NCBI RefSeq assembly: GCF_024054175.1 | Contig: NZ_JAMXLA010000001.1 | Span: 245,940 to 288,372 of the forward strand | Reading direction: 5' to 3' | DNA length: 42,433 nucleotides | From: Flavobacterium sp. NRK1 | Lineage (GTDB): Bacteria; Bacteroidota; Bacteroidia; Flavobacteriales; Flavobacteriaceae | In this document: positions 30,260-38,988 of the stretch, piece by piece | Layout of the letters: each line of letters starts with the position of its first letter | How positions within the stretch are numbered: position 1 is the stretch's first letter | Notes under the pieces: model-generated | What the model was told of the DNA's origin: nothing | Databases searched by the model: none | What the model saw: the letters and a program-made list of their open reading frames with translations, nothing else | Made by a program: the position numbers and the translations under genes

Positions 30260-31213
30260 TTACTTGAAAAATGAATCTACAAATTCATATTTATTAAATA
30301 CCTGAAGATCCTCTATACCTTCACCAACACCAATGTATTTTACCGGAATCTGAAACTGATCTGATATTCCAATAACAACGCCGCCTTTTGCAGTACCGTC
30401 TAATTTAGTAACTGCCAAACAGGTTACCTCAGTGGCTGCTGTAAATTGCTTAGCCTGCTCAAAAGCATTTTGACCTGTAGAACCATCCAGCACAAGTAAA
30501 ACATCGTGTGGCGCATCATCTACCACTTTTTGCATTACCCTTTTTACCTTCGTAAGTTCATTCATAAGGTTTACCTTATTATGTAAGCGGCCCGCAGTAT
30601 CTATAATAACAACATCGGCGTTTTGGCTAACAGCACTTTGCAAAGTATCAAAAGCTACCGATGCAGGATCACTACCCATTTGCTGCCTTACAATAGGCAC
30701 ACCAACTCTGTCTGCCCAAACCTGCAGCTGATCTATAGCGGCAGCCCTAAAAGTATCTGCAGCACCAAGAACTACATTAAGACCTGCTTTTTTAAACTGG
30801 TAAGCCAGTTTACCAATGGTAGTAGTTTTACCGACACCATTAACACCAACTACCATAATAACATAAGGCTTTTTATTTGCAGGAATTTCAAATTCAGAAG
30901 CTTCACCACTATTGGTTTCACTAAGCAAACCGGCAATTTCTTCCCTAAGTATCTGGTTAAGTTCTTCAGTCCCCAAATATTTATCTTTAGAAACACGTTC
31001 TTCAATACGTTCTATAATTTTTAGTGTTGTATTTACACCAACGTCAGACGATACAAGTATCTCCTCAAGGTTATCAAGAACCTCATCGTCAACCTTAGAT
31101 TTTCCGGCTACTGCTTTAGACAGTTTTGATAGAAAAGAGGTCTTTGTTTTTTCGAGTCCTTTATCTAAAGTTTCTTTCTTTTCAGAAGAAAATATTTTTT
31201 TAAAGAAGTTCAT
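30260..31213 (-). CDS. ftsY: Signal recognition particle receptor FtsY
   Basis: The 317-residue SRP-receptor GTPase delivers ribosomes making membrane proteins to SecYEG. The P-loop (G1) is GVNGVGKTT (123-131), DTFRAAAIDQL is G2 (about 153), DTAGR is 205-209 and TKLDG 269-273. The acidic N-terminal A domain is short (about 40 residues), as is usual outside the enterobacteria. It ends a run rpmB-rpmG-DUF4295-ftsY, an order typical of Bacteroidota. Confidence 0.97.
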   Translation of the reverse strand: MNFFKKIFSSEKKETLDKGLEKTKTSFLSKLSKAVAGKSKVDDEVLDNLEEILVSSDVGVNTTLKIIERIEERVSKDKYLGTEELNQILREEIAGLLSETNSGEASEFEIPANKKPYVIMVVGVNGVGKTTTIGKLAYQFKKAGLNVVLGAADTFRAAAIDQLQVWADRVGVPIVRQQMGSDPASVAFDTLQSAVSQNADVVIIDTAGRLHNKVNLMNELTKVKRVMQKVVDDAPHDVLLVLDGSTGQNAFEQAKQFTAATEVTCLAVTKLDGTAKGGVVIGISDQFQIPVKYIGVGEGIEDLQVFNKYEFVDSFFK

Positions 31214-31262
31214 ATAAGCAGTTGTAGTTTATGTTTTTTCCCGTGGTAAATATAGAAAATAA

Positions 31263-31295
31263 AAAAGCTACTTTCATAAACAGAAAGTAGCTTTT
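31263..31295 (-). terminator. Terminator between the DUF4295 gene and ftsY
   Basis: AAAAGCTACTTTC pairs with GAAAGTAGCTTTT over a 7-base loop, with A/T runs on both sides. It may end or attenuate the rpmB-rpmG-DUF4295 transcript before ftsY. Confidence 0.85.
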
Positions 31296-31314
31296 ATATA
31301 TATTGTGTAAGATA

Positions 31315-31467
31315 TTATTTCTTCTTAAGGAATGTATCTACTTCTTCAGGAGTCATAACGCTTTCAACAAAAGTATAAGCTCCTGTTTTAGGAGACTTAA
31401 CCATCTTGATAGCTTTAGTTAACCTTTTTGAAGATGTCTGTAACGATGCTACGGTTTTCTTTGCCAT
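31315..31467 (-). CDS. DUF4295 small basic protein
   Basis: This 50-residue frame, too short for usual gene-length limits, begins MAKKTVASLQTSSKRLTKA and ends VMTPEEVDTFLKKK. This is the DUF4295 family, found next to L33 and L28 in Bacteroidota. It is basic and likely associated with the ribosome, but its role is not established. Its ATG lies 9 bases after the rpmG stop, so they are co-transcribed. Confidence 0.9.
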   Translation of the reverse strand: MAKKTVASLQTSSKRLTKAIKMVKSPKTGAYTFVESVMTPEEVDTFLKKK

Positions 31468-31476
31468 GACTAATGA

Positions 31477-31659
31477 TTATTTAATTTCTTTATGTACTGT
31501 TACTCTTTTAAGGATAGGATTAAATTTTTTAATCTCTAATCTGTCCGGAGTATTTTTTTTGTTTTTTGTAGTAATGTACCTTGAAGTTCCCGGAACACCA
31601 GAAGTCTTGTGCTCAGTACACTCTAAAATCACCTGGATTCTATTACCTTTCTTTGCCAT
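31477..31659 (-). CDS. rpmG: 50S ribosomal protein L33
   Basis: The 60-residue protein reads [45 protein letters not shown] and so on (quoted parts [14 protein letters not shown] and [18 protein letters not shown]), the bL33 signature. Only one Cys of the usual zinc-binding set remains, so it is a Cys-minus type. It lies between rpmB and the DUF4295 gene. Confidence 0.97.
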
Positions 31660-31685
31660 CTTGCTATATATTTATTAGGTACGTC

Positions 31686-31922
31686 TTATTTAATAAAACC
31701 TTTAGCTTTAGCTTCTTTCAAAACTGCAGCAATACCGTTTTTGTTAATTGTCTTGATAGTAGAAGCGGCTACTCTAAGTGTGATCCACCTGTCTTCTTCA
31801 GGAAGATAAAAACGCTTCTTCACTAAGTTTACACTAAACTTCCTTTTAGTTTTGTTCATTGCGTGGGAAACGTTATTTCCAACCATCGCTTTTTTACCGG
31901 TAAGGGCACAAACTCTTGACAT
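31686..31922 (-). CDS. rpmB: 50S ribosomal protein L28
   Basis: The 78-residue protein starts [29 protein letters not shown] (bL28: [20 protein letters not shown]) and continues with [24 protein letters not shown]. It is the first gene of the rpmB-rpmG-DUF4295-ftsY run. Confidence 0.97.
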   Translation of the reverse strand: MSRVCALTGKKAMVGNNVSHAMNKTKRKFSVNLVKKRFYLPEEDRWITLRVAASTIKTINKNGIAAVLKEAKAKGFIK

Positions 31923-32001
31923 TATTTCTCGCTTTTATATCGTTATTCAAAATCAGGGTGCAAAGAAAAGAAAAATAAAACTATTACACAAACATAATCA
32001 G

Positions 32002-33249
32002 CTAGTTTTTTAAAATTTCCTGATAAATCTTTTCAAGAGCCTTATTTGCAGCCCTCTCGATAACTTTTTCACGAGGCTGGCCAAGATCTAACTTTTCACT
32101 ATACACCCCTTTAGCGGTAGCAATACCTATAAAAACGGTACCAACCTCTACCGCAGAATCACCTTTTAAAGGGCCCGCATTTCCGGTTGTAGAAACAGCA
32201 TAATCGGCATTAAAAAGCTGCCTTGCCTTCAGTGCCATATTTTCTGCTACCTGAGCACTTACTACACTAAAAACATCAATAAGCTGCTGCTCTATTTTAA
32301 GTACGTTAACTTTTGCTTCAGTTGCATAGGTTACAGCGCTGCCTTTAAAATAGGCCGATGACCCCGCTACAGACGTTATCATTTGGGCTATCTTACCACC
32401 TGTGCAGCTTTCTGCCAGGGCAATAGTTTTCCCTTTTTGCTTTAATATGCGCCCCAATACAACTTCAATAGTATCGCCTTCATCAAAACCTATAATAATA
32501 TCTCCAATAAGCACTTTAAGCTTCTCCACTTCAGTATTAATACTATTCTGTAAAAAAGCTTCATCTGTTCCTCGGGCACTTAGCCGTAGCCTTACCCTCC
32601 CCGGATTTGGCAGATAAGCCAGTTTAATAAAATCAGGAAGGTTATTCTCCCAGTCTTCTATGCGCTCTGCCACAAGGCTCTCTCCCTGCCCATGGGTAAT
32701 TATGGTTTTATGGATTATGTACGGACGCTCAAATCGTTCAATAAGAAAAGGGATAATTTCATTATCTACTAAATATTTCATTTCATACGGAACACCCGGC
32801 AGCGATATATATATTGTATCGGCACGTTTCATAAGCATTCCCGGTGCAGTACCAACAGCGTTATGCAGTATCTTAGCCTTTGATGGAACCAATGCCTGAT
32901 CCTTATTAATTTGGGATGCAGGCCTGTTCATAGCCCTTTCAATGAGCGCAATTACATGAGTTTCCACTTCTTCATTGCGCACCAGATAGTCATCAAAATA
33001 TTCACAAAAGGCCATTTTTGTAACATCATCTTTTGTAGGGCCAAGGCCGCCGGTTACAACAACTACATCTACCCTATTCTGAAAATAAGAAAGAGTATCC
33101 ATAATATGATGTCTTTCATCACTTATAGATCGTGTTTCATATACACCTATACCTATTTTATCCAGAGCTTTGGCTATATAACCTGAATTTGTATCTGTTA
33201 TCTGCCCTATAAGTATTTCATCGCCTATGGTAACAACCGCTGCTTTCAT
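32002..33249 (-). CDS. CinA-family protein (NMN deamidase related)
   Basis: The 415-residue protein has a MoCF_biosynth-like N-terminal domain (about 1-170, [20 protein letters not shown] and [16 protein letters not shown]). Its C-terminal CinA domain (about 255-410) has the conserved [26 protein letters not shown] (here [14 protein letters not shown] and [12 protein letters not shown]) and [11 protein letters not shown]. The C-terminal domain deamidates NMN in recycling NAD; the N-terminal one hydrolyses ADP-ribose in related proteins. It is the last gene of the exonuclease-FAH-HPt-CinA run. Confidence 0.95.
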   Translation of the reverse strand: MKAAVVTIGDEILIGQITDTNSGYIAKALDKIGIGVYETRSISDERHHIMDTLSYFQNRVDVVVVTGGLGPTKDDVTKMAFCEYFDDYLVRNEEVETHVIALIERAMNRPASQINKDQALVPSKAKILHNAVGTAPGMLMKRADTIYISLPGVPYEMKYLVDNEIIPFLIERFERPYIIHKTIITHGQGESLVAERIEDWENNLPDFIKLAYLPNPGRVRLRLSARGTDEAFLQNSINTEVEKLKVLIGDIIIGFDEGDTIEVVLGRILKQKGKTIALAESCTGGKIAQMITSVAGSSAYFKGSAVTYATEAKVNVLKIEQQLIDVFSVVSAQVAENMALKARQLFNADYAVSTTGNAGPLKGDSAVEVGTVFIGIATAKGVYSEKLDLGQPREKVIERAANKALEKIYQEILKN

Positions 33250-33252
33250 TAT

Positions 33253-33597
33253 CTAAAGGTCATAATCTTTTTTAAGTTCTTTTGCCGTCCTGCCTATATA
33301 TTCTTTAAGGCTTTTTACCACCTCTTTAATTTCCTTCTTTTTCCCTTCGCTACGGCTCCAGTTTTCTATAGCCAACACATCGTCATAAGCTAAATCCATC
33401 CCAAAAAGGTCAAGAGTAGGCTTTATTTTATGTGCAGCGTGGTAAACCTTCTCATGATCTTTTTCTTTAAGACCATGTTTTATATTTCTCATCTCTAGAG
33501 GCACCTCTTCCAAAAAGAGTTCCACTATTTTCTTAGCAAACTCTATATCATGATCTGAGATTGCATATACTTTTGATAAATTGTAGTGTAATGCCAT
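33253..33597 (-). CDS. Histidine phosphotransfer (HPt) domain protein
   Basis: The 114-residue protein is a four-helix HPt domain with the phospho-accepting His56 in YHAAHKIKPTLDLFGM. It should shuttle phosphate between a hybrid sensor kinase and a response regulator encoded elsewhere, since none is present in the window. Its ATG overlaps the stop of the FAH-family gene by one base, and cinA follows after 3 bases, so all three form one operon. No functional link among these genes is known. Confidence 0.9.
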   Translation of the reverse strand: MALHYNLSKVYAISDHDIEFAKKIVELFLEEVPLEMRNIKHGLKEKDHEKVYHAAHKIKPTLDLFGMDLAYDDVLAIENWSRSEGKKKEIKEVVKSLKEYIGRTAKELKKDYDL

Positions 33598-34208
33598 TAT
33601 TTTACCTGTATTCTAAATATTCTTTTCCCCTCTATATACCCCTCCAACACATCATCCGGACTCACTTTTGCTACACCTTCCGGAGTACCTGTAAAAATAA
33701 TATCTCCTGTACGAAGCGTAAAATATTGCGACACGTAAGCTATAATTTCATCTATTTTCCACAGCATCTGCCTGGTATTTCCTTTCTGAACCACATTGCC
33801 ATTATTAGTTAGCTCAAAATTGATATTATCTAAAGATTGAAACTCGGTTTTCGATATAAAATCCCCTATTACGGCCGATCCGTCAAAGGCTTTGGCTTTT
33901 TCCCACGGCAATCCTTTTTCTTTTAGTTTAGCCTGTAAATCGCGGGCAGTAAAATCTATTCCTAATCCAATTTCATCATAATATTTATGAGCAAATCTGG
34001 CATCTATATATTTACCAACTTTATTTATTTTAACCAGTACCTCAACTTCATGATGAACATCGTCACTAAATTCAGGTATAACAAATGGAAACTGTTTTTG
34101 CACAACAGCCGTATCAGGCTTTAAGAAGATAACAGGCTCATCTGGCCTTTCATTTTGCAGTTCTTCTATGTGCTTTACATAATTCCTGCCTATGCAGATT
34201 ATTTTCAT
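33597..34208 (-). CDS. Fumarylacetoacetate hydrolase family protein
   Basis: The 203-residue protein is a short FAH-family enzyme (acylpyruvase/oxaloacetate tautomerase-type). The metal-binding acidic residues sit in HHEVEVLVKI (about 52-61) and the family block ARDLQAKLKEKGLPWEKAKAFDGSAVIGDFI is present (split DFTARDLQAKLKEKGLPW and KAFDGSAVIGDFI). The C-terminal FTGTPEGVAKVSPDD is also typical. It hydrolyses or tautomerises a keto-acid. It overlaps the HPt gene by one base. Confidence 0.93.
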   Translation of the reverse strand: MKIICIGRNYVKHIEELQNERPDEPVIFLKPDTAVVQKQFPFVIPEFSDDVHHEVEVLVKINKVGKYIDARFAHKYYDEIGLGIDFTARDLQAKLKEKGLPWEKAKAFDGSAVIGDFISKTEFQSLDNINFELTNNGNVVQKGNTRQMLWKIDEIIAYVSQYFTLRTGDIIFTGTPEGVAKVSPDDVLEGYIEGKRIFRIQVK

Positions 34209-34229
34209 AGTAGTTTGAGGGAAATTATT

Positions 34230-35012
34230 TTAAGCCAATTTATTATTTAATTTTCGGAGTTTAATTGCCGTTAGCACTTTTTTAGTATATAGCGGAAAAT
34301 CAGCATTTTGAATCCACCCGAAATATCCCGGCTCCTGTTCCAGTACCTTGGCCACCTTCGCCCCTTTATGCTTTCCAAACGTAAACATCTCTTCCCCATC
34401 TGCATCCAGTACAATAAATCCTGCAAAATCCACTACTTTTTTTCGTGTGGTGAATTCAGACAATGATTTCATATCATTTTCCAGATCCCCATAACGCTCT
34501 AATTGTGATTTAAGGATTTCATATGTCGCATTGGTATCTGCTTCGGCAGTATGTGCATTATCAAGGGTTTTACCACAATAAAATTTATATGCAGCACTAA
34601 GTGTTCTTTCTTCTTTTTTATGGAAAATAGTCTGTACATCTACAGAAACCCTGTTTTTCATATCAAAATCAACCCCAGCACGAAGCAGTTCTTCAGCCAG
34701 TAAGGGAATATCAAACCTGTCAGAATTATATCCTCCCAGATCCGAATCCTTAATCATATTATATATTGTATGAGCAAGTTCTTTAAACGTAGGTTCATTT
34801 GCTACCTTATCATCTGTAATGCCATGAAAGGCTGTTGTAGAAGGCGGTATTGGCCTTTCCGGATTTACAAGCCATGTGCGGCTTTCTTTATTACCGTTAG
34901 GGTAAACTTTTAACACAGATATCTCTACGATACGGTCTTTACAAATGTCTGTACCTGTAGTTTCCAGGTCAAAAAAGCATATAGGTTTATGCAGTTTAAG
35001 TTCCATAATCAA
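34230..35012 (-). CDS. DnaQ-like 3'-5' exonuclease with ExoX-type C-terminus
   Basis: The 260-residue protein has an N-terminal DEDDh exonuclease fold: Asp15 and Glu17 (FFDLETTG), Asp101 in YNSDRFDIPLL, and His154/Asp159 in HTAEADTNATYE. The C-terminal piece (about 200-255, MFTFGKHKGAKVAKVLEQEPGYFGWI) is the small domain seen after exonuclease X-like enzymes. It likely trims single-stranded DNA or RNA ends. ATG at 35006 (two codons in) is an equally good start. Confidence 0.92.
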   Translation of the reverse strand: MIMELKLHKPICFFDLETTGTDICKDRIVEISVLKVYPNGNKESRTWLVNPERPIPPSTTAFHGITDDKVANEPTFKELAHTIYNMIKDSDLGGYNSDRFDIPLLAEELLRAGVDFDMKNRVSVDVQTIFHKKEERTLSAAYKFYCGKTLDNAHTAEADTNATYEILKSQLERYGDLENDMKSLSEFTTRKKVVDFAGFIVLDADGEEMFTFGKHKGAKVAKVLEQEPGYFGWIQNADFPLYTKKVLTAIKLRKLNNKLA

Positions 35013-35081
35013 AATGTATAATTACAAATATAGCTTGAGAATTATTTAAAAAGAAGGTTTTTATGAATAATTACCCCCAAC

Positions 35082-35267
35082 TTATTCTGCCGGTTTTTCA
35101 ACTTTAATTATAAATAACATAATCAGGGCAAATACAGCCCCCTGAGCCAAACATATATAAAAATTTAAGGAAGCAGGATTAAAACTGCCAAATCCCTGAA
35201 ACGCCATAGTTAATACCGTATAGATAATGAAGCATGGCAAAAAAATGTATTTAATTCTTTTTTTCAT
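35082..35267 (-). CDS. Small two-helix membrane protein
   Basis: From ATG 35267 this gives 61 residues with two hydrophobic helices (YIFLPCFIIYTVLTMAFQGF and FYICLAQGAVFALIMLFII). A longer reading from 35324 would run back into the upstream gene, so I prefer this start. It begins one base after the stop of the dipeptidase gene and is likely translationally coupled to it. I do not recognise it. Confidence 0.65.
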   Translation of the reverse strand: MKKRIKYIFLPCFIIYTVLTMAFQGFGSFNPASLNFYICLAQGAVFALIMLFIIKVEKPAE

Positions 35268-35268
35268 A

Positions 35269-35919
35269 TCAATCACATTCCCATCTAAAGTCAGCAGTTT
35301 CATATTCCTGTTTTTTATAATCAAAATGCCACCACTCGTGGCTATAAGGAGTAAACCCTGCGTTTTTCATAATATTGCGCAACAGCTTCCTGTTTTTTTG
35401 CGCGTCACGCGATAACCCTTTGGCAGCATAATTAGATTTCTCTGTAAAATCATCAAACGGAGTTCCCATATCTAAAAGGTTTCCGTTTTCATCTGCTAAA
35501 GAAATATCTACAGCACGTCCACGGTTATGGTTAGAACCTTTTCCCGGTGGTGCCACATATCGTGGATCGTTTACTAGATCATACATCACCTTCTGATACC
35601 CATACGGACGGTAACAGTCATATATAACCAATATACATCCTTTATCTTTTGCTATTTGGCTTGCTTCTTCTAAAGCCTCCGCTACTTCAGGGCGTAAAAA
35701 ACAACGCGCACAGGGGTATATTTTATGATGCATAAAATTTGCCGTATCTGCATAAGCCATTCGGTTTTGTATACCCTGCAATTCAAAGTTAACCTCAGCC
35801 CAGCCTTTTATTGTATCCTGAAATATTATCTTATCGCTTTTGCGGAAGTTTATGTCTTTCGGTAAAAGCACCAACAGACTTACAAGAGTTAGAAAGAATA
35901 AATAAAAGATAATTTTCAT
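35269..35919 (-). CDS. M15 family D-alanyl-D-alanine dipeptidase (VanX-like)
   Basis: The 216-residue protein has a signal peptide or anchor (IIFYLFFLTLVSLLVLLP). The M15D zinc peptidase domain follows, with zinc ligands in SNHNRGRAVDISL (His and Asp) and the HEWWHFDY motif (catalytic Glu, third His). Two Cys sit in CARCFLRPE and may form a disulfide. It cleaves D-Ala-D-Ala dipeptide, recycling cell-wall peptide rather than giving vancomycin resistance, because no vanHA genes are present. Confidence 0.9.
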   Translation of the reverse strand: MKIIFYLFFLTLVSLLVLLPKDINFRKSDKIIFQDTIKGWAEVNFELQGIQNRMAYADTANFMHHKIYPCARCFLRPEVAEALEEASQIAKDKGCILVIYDCYRPYGYQKVMYDLVNDPRYVAPPGKGSNHNRGRAVDISLADENGNLLDMGTPFDDFTEKSNYAAKGLSRDAQKNRKLLRNIMKNAGFTPYSHEWWHFDYKKQEYETADFRWECD

Positions 35920-36008
35920 GAGGAATAATTATATATACAAATATAGCTAATCTAAAAAAAATCATTTTGAAAACTTTTTCCTACTTTAGCATCACTAACA
36001 ATTTTGCT

Positions 36009-36948
36009 ATGAAAAAAAATTACTTTTAGGATTACTACTAGCTCCGTCCTTTTATGGTACAGCACAAACCATCAGCATTCCTGACCCTCTATTTGAACAG
36101 ATCCTCATCGATCAGGAAATAGATTCTGACGGAATCATAAATGGAGAAATTTTGACGGCAGATGCTCTTGCTGTAACTACACTTATTATTGCTCCTGAAC
36201 CTGGTTCAGGCGAATACATAGAAGATTTAACAGGAATTGAAGGATTTATTAATCTTGAAAGCTTAACTGTAAATTTTACCAATATAGGAGAACTCAATGT
36301 CAGCACACTTGTAAATCTCAAATATTTAGACTGTGTTGACAATGGCCTTACCAGCCTAGACGTAAGCTCAAACCCGCTTTTAGAATATCTTGATATTACA
36401 TCGGCAGGAGATGTAGGGTATCTAAACAATATTAGCGAAATTGATCTTAGTAATAATCCTAATATTAAAACTCTGACAGCCTATGGCGGAATAGATCGTA
36501 TAAACCTGAAAAACGGAAATAATAATCCGGACATGAGCATCAACATTAATGCATTCTATATTGAAGGACCAGAACCTGAAGAACATACTGTATAGAAGTA
36601 GATGATGCTGTTGCAGCACAGAATAATCAATCACCTTATTCTGAATGGACAATTCTTCATAGTTATACTACCTACACTTTTACAGAAAACTGTGCATTGT
36701 CAACTGATACAGTTAATAAAAATACTGTCTCTGTATATCCAAACCCAACAGCAGATGTTTTATATTTTGAAACAGCGGATGATACTACTATAAACAAAGT
36801 AACTATATTTGATATTAGAGGAATAGTTGTAAAAGAATATAATAACATCACAGATTTTATTTCTGTTTCAAATCTTCAAACGGGAATTTATATTATAAAA
36901 CTGGTTTCAGGAAATACTACTTTTACACAGAAGATAATTAAGAGATAA
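36009..36948 (+). pseudogene. Leucine-rich-repeat T9SS cargo gene with two frameshifts
   Basis: Three pieces in different frames make one protein. Frame 1 begins ATG at 36009 and stops after five codons unless one A is restored in the A8 run at 36012-36019. With nine A the sequence becomes a normal signal peptide (MKKKLLLGLLLAPSFYGTAQ). The second frame then runs as short leucine-rich repeats (LESLTVNFTNIGELNVSTLVN, LKYLDCVDNGLTSLDVSSNP, LLEYLDITS) to a stop at 36593-36595. A missing T near 36590 would restore EEHTCIEVDDAVAAQ. The third frame ends with a type IX secretion sorting domain (VYPNPTADVLYFE to QKIIKR). Both events are single-base deletions; sequencing error is a real alternative. 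Confidence 0.85.
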
Positions 36949-36964
36949 AGAAGGTTAATTATAC

Positions 36965-36992
36965 AAAAAGCTCCGCAAATGCGGAGCTTTTT
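36965..36992. terminator. Bidirectional terminator before rtcB end
   Basis: AAAAAGCTCCGC pairs with GCGGAGCTTTTT over a 4-base loop and serves both the converging LRR gene and rtcB. Confidence 0.9.
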
Positions 36993-37004
36993 CAATTTAA
37001 AAAT

Positions 37005-38429
37005 CTAATCTTCCCTGCTTCCGTCATCTGCCATTCTCACCATCTTAGGTGTAAATTTAGCAACAACATCAACAAGATCGGTCTGCGATGCCATAACAGC
37101 ATTAATATCCTTATAGGCCATTGGCGCTTCATCCCTACCGGCACCTATCAACGATACGCCGTGGTCTTTTAACACCTGCCTCATATCGGCCTTGGTAATG
37201 CTTTTTATAGCCTGAGTACGGCTCATTTGCCTTCCGGCACCATGTGAAGCCGAGTTGATAGCATCTGACTCACCTTTACCTCTTACAAGAAATCCCGGTG
37301 CTGTCATACTTCCCGGAATGATACCCATAACACCTTTACCGGCAGGAGTTGCACCTTTTCTATGCACTATCACTTCTTCGCCATTCAGTATTTCTTTCCA
37401 GGCAAAGTTATGATGGTTTTCTACTTTGGCTAATACTTCTGCACCAAGGGCTCTTTTCATTTTATCATGAATTACCTGGTGGCATGCCGAAGCATAATCA
37501 CCTGCAAGATTCATAGCTATCCAGTACTCCTGCCCTTCCTGAGAGTTCATATCTAAATACGCCAAATTAGCAGCCTCCTTAGGGAGTTTAGTTATATTTT
37601 TAGCCAGCTTTGTATAGTGACCTGCTATAGTAGCACCAAATCCTCTCGAACCCGAATGGGTAAGCAATGCCACATAACGGCCTTTATCTATATTCAGCAC
37701 TTCATCTTTTTGTTCAAATTCAATAATACCAAACTCTACAAAATGGTTACCTCCTCCAGATGTACCTAGTTGCGACCAGGCTTTAGCATGCAGGTTTTTT
37801 ATAAATGGTGTAATACCAAACTCTTTTCTATCCAAAACATCATGATCTGTTTTATATTGACCATGATAACCATGCCCTGCACCAAATTTGGTATGCGCTA
37901 TAAGCTCCCTTTTATATTTAGCTTCATTCAGAACAAAATGTTCTTCGGGAATATCATAGACAGATAATGCCATCCTGCACCCAATATCTACACCCACACC
38001 ATAAGGAATGATTGCATTTTTAGTTGCCAGCACACCACCTATCGGTAATCCATACCCCTGATGCGCATCGGGCATTAAGGCGCCTGCCACCGTTACCGGA
38101 AGCTTCATAGCCACATCCATCTGGGCTTTAGCACCCTGTTCAATTTGTGCTTCTCCGTAAACGTAATAAGCATCAGCAGTTTCCTTTAAAGCTATTATTT
38201 CTTCTTTAGAACCATTAGCCTCTTCCATCATAGCAGATGCCAATTGTGCAAACACCTCATCATCAAGAAAGTTTTCAGGATAGTCTATTACTTTTTTAAA
38301 TAGTGCAAGCACTTCTTCTCTTGGCTGATCGTTGTATTTTGAATTAGCCAATTGTAAAGCAAGTCCTAATATACTCGTTTCTTTGTAGCCTATATAAAGT
38401 AAATCGGTTCTGTTTATTACTGCTTCCAT
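37005..38429 (-). CDS. rtcB: RNA-splicing ligase RtcB
   Basis: The 474-residue enzyme joins RNA ends carrying 2',3'-cyclic or 3'-phosphate to 5'-OH ends, using GTP and Mn2+. The metal-site residues are Asp148 and Cys151 (VGVDIGCRMA), His229 (GGGNHF), His258 (THSGSRG), and the guanylylated His is 396 (SHGAGRQMSR). It is longer than E. coli RtcB (about 408 residues), with an insertion around residues 55-110 before MPDAHQGYGLPIGG. It is the last gene of a minus-strand run TROVE gene, Y-RNA-like array, rtcB, so its substrates may include the RNAs of that array or tRNAs cut in stress. Confidence 0.96.
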   Translation of the reverse strand: MEAVINRTDLLYIGYKETSILGLALQLANSKYNDQPREEVLALFKKVIDYPENFLDDEVFAQLASAMMEEANGSKEEIIALKETADAYYVYGEAQIEQGAKAQMDVAMKLPVTVAGALMPDAHQGYGLPIGGVLATKNAIIPYGVGVDIGCRMALSVYDIPEEHFVLNEAKYKRELIAHTKFGAGHGYHGQYKTDHDVLDRKEFGITPFIKNLHAKAWSQLGTSGGGNHFVEFGIIEFEQKDEVLNIDKGRYVALLTHSGSRGFGATIAGHYTKLAKNITKLPKEAANLAYLDMNSQEGQEYWIAMNLAGDYASACHQVIHDKMKRALGAEVLAKVENHHNFAWKEILNGEEVIVHRKGATPAGKGVMGIIPGSMTAPGFLVRGKGESDAINSASHGAGRQMSRTQAIKSITKADMRQVLKDHGVSLIGAGRDEAPMAYKDINAVMASQTDLVDVVAKFTPKMVRMADDGSRED

Positions 38430-38491
38430 AGTTGTATGGTTTTTAAAATTAAAATAGTTTGTTTTTATTATAAAAATGGTTAATTAAATAG

Positions 38492-38563
38492 TAAAAGAGG
38501 CAATAACTGTTGAGTGTGAAAATTTCTTTAGAGCGAAGTAACACTTAACAACGGCACTCTTTA
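38492..38563 (-). ncRNA. Y-RNA-like unit 6 (Ro stem only)
   Basis: The closing stem pairs TAAAGAG with CTCTTTTA (one bulge). The 22-base motif at 38556-38535 begins TGCCGT and ends TTACTTC. The upper stem TTGTTAAGTGT/ACACTCAACAG has one mismatch. The apical loop is only about 25 bases and has no T arm, so this is a Ro-binding stem without tRNA mimic. Start and end are the limits of the stem, not mapped RNA ends. Confidence 0.65.
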
Positions 38564-38564
38564 G

Positions 38565-38660
38565 TATTAAGAGCTAGAACTAATAAGTGGTTTTTACTTC
38601 AGGATTCGAACCTGATTTTGCCAACCAGACGGAGTAACACTTATTAACGGCATCTTAATA
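38565..38660 (-). ncRNA. Y-RNA-like unit 5 (T-arm mimic)
   Basis: Perfect 8-bp closing stem TATTAAGA/TCTTAATA. The 22-base motif at 38652-38631 begins TGCCGT and contains GTTACT. AATAAGTG pairs with CACTTATT above it. The apical part has a T arm TCAGG-TTCGAAT-CCTGA (38615-38599) stacked on TTACT/AGTAA like an acceptor stem. A small GTC/GGC hairpin with GG stands where a D arm would be. It begins 5 bases after unit 4 and ends 1 base before unit 6. Confidence 0.75.
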
Positions 38661-38665
38661 TTTTC

Positions 38666-38796
38666 CAGGAGCAAAAAGCAGCAAAGCTAACGGGGCATGC
38701 GTTGCCGGAATCGAACCGGATAACCTTGCCGTATAAAACGACTACGCTATTCCTCCCCAAGATGGTCGCGAAGTAAGCCTCACTTACGGCATCCTG
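38666..38796 (-). ncRNA. Y-RNA-like unit 4 (non-standard tRNA mimic)
   Basis: Closing stem CAGGA/TCCTG; motif at 38791-38770 begins TGCCGT and ends TTACTTC. The apical domain differs from units 1-3. GGGG and GCGT on the 5' side pair with CCCC and ACGC on the 3' side. Inside are a small CGT/ACG hairpin and a T arm CCGG-TTCGATT-CCGG (38719-38705) with only 4 bp. The upper Ro stem AGGCT/AGCTT is weaker than in other units. The T arm and motif are clear; the fold of the remainder is tentative. Confidence 0.65.
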
Positions 38797-38803
38797 TAAA
38801 TTT

Positions 38804-38911
38804 GGTAAGGTAAATTGCGAAAAGGGTTTCACACGATTATCTTCGGGATAAAAGTGACGGGACTCGAACCCGCAATTACCAATGAAGTAACCCTTATCTA
38901 CGACACTTACC
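38804..38911 (-). ncRNA. Y-RNA-like unit 3 (T arm plus capped acceptor, no D arm)
   Basis: Closing stem GGTAAG/CTTACC; motif at 38905-38884 begins TGTCGT and ends TTACTTC; AAGGGTT pairs with AACCCTT above it. The apical domain has a T arm GCGGG-TTCGAGT-CCCGT (38873-38857). An acceptor-like hairpin CAC..TTATC / GATAA..GTG capped by CCGAA follows directly (38856-38832). There is no D arm. It looks like a trimmed form of units 1 and 2. Confidence 0.75.
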
Positions 38912-38934
38912 TGCATTTTATCTTTATTCAAATT

Positions 38935-38982
38935 CCCTCTCTTTGAGAGAGTGAAGTATTTTTATAAACTCCCGCAGCATCC
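38935..38982 (-). repeat. Array spacer repeat, copy B
   Basis: This spacer between units 2 and 3 shares GGATG(C/T)TGCGGGAG, an AT-rich TATAAAAA run and a CTCTC/GAGAGGG hairpin with the spacer at 39131-39189. It shows that unit plus spacer were duplicated together. Confidence 0.6.
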
Positions 38983-38988
38983 ACATAC

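Noticed and set aside
35269..35919. VanX-type vancomycin resistance
   Set aside because: No vanH, vanA, vanR or vanS genes are nearby; a single M15 dipeptidase points to cell-wall peptide recycling.
38644..38931. Open frame of 95 codons on the minus strand, and another of 88 codons at 39293-39559 on the plus strand
   Set aside because: Both cross the structured RNA units and their translations have no domain; they are chance frames.
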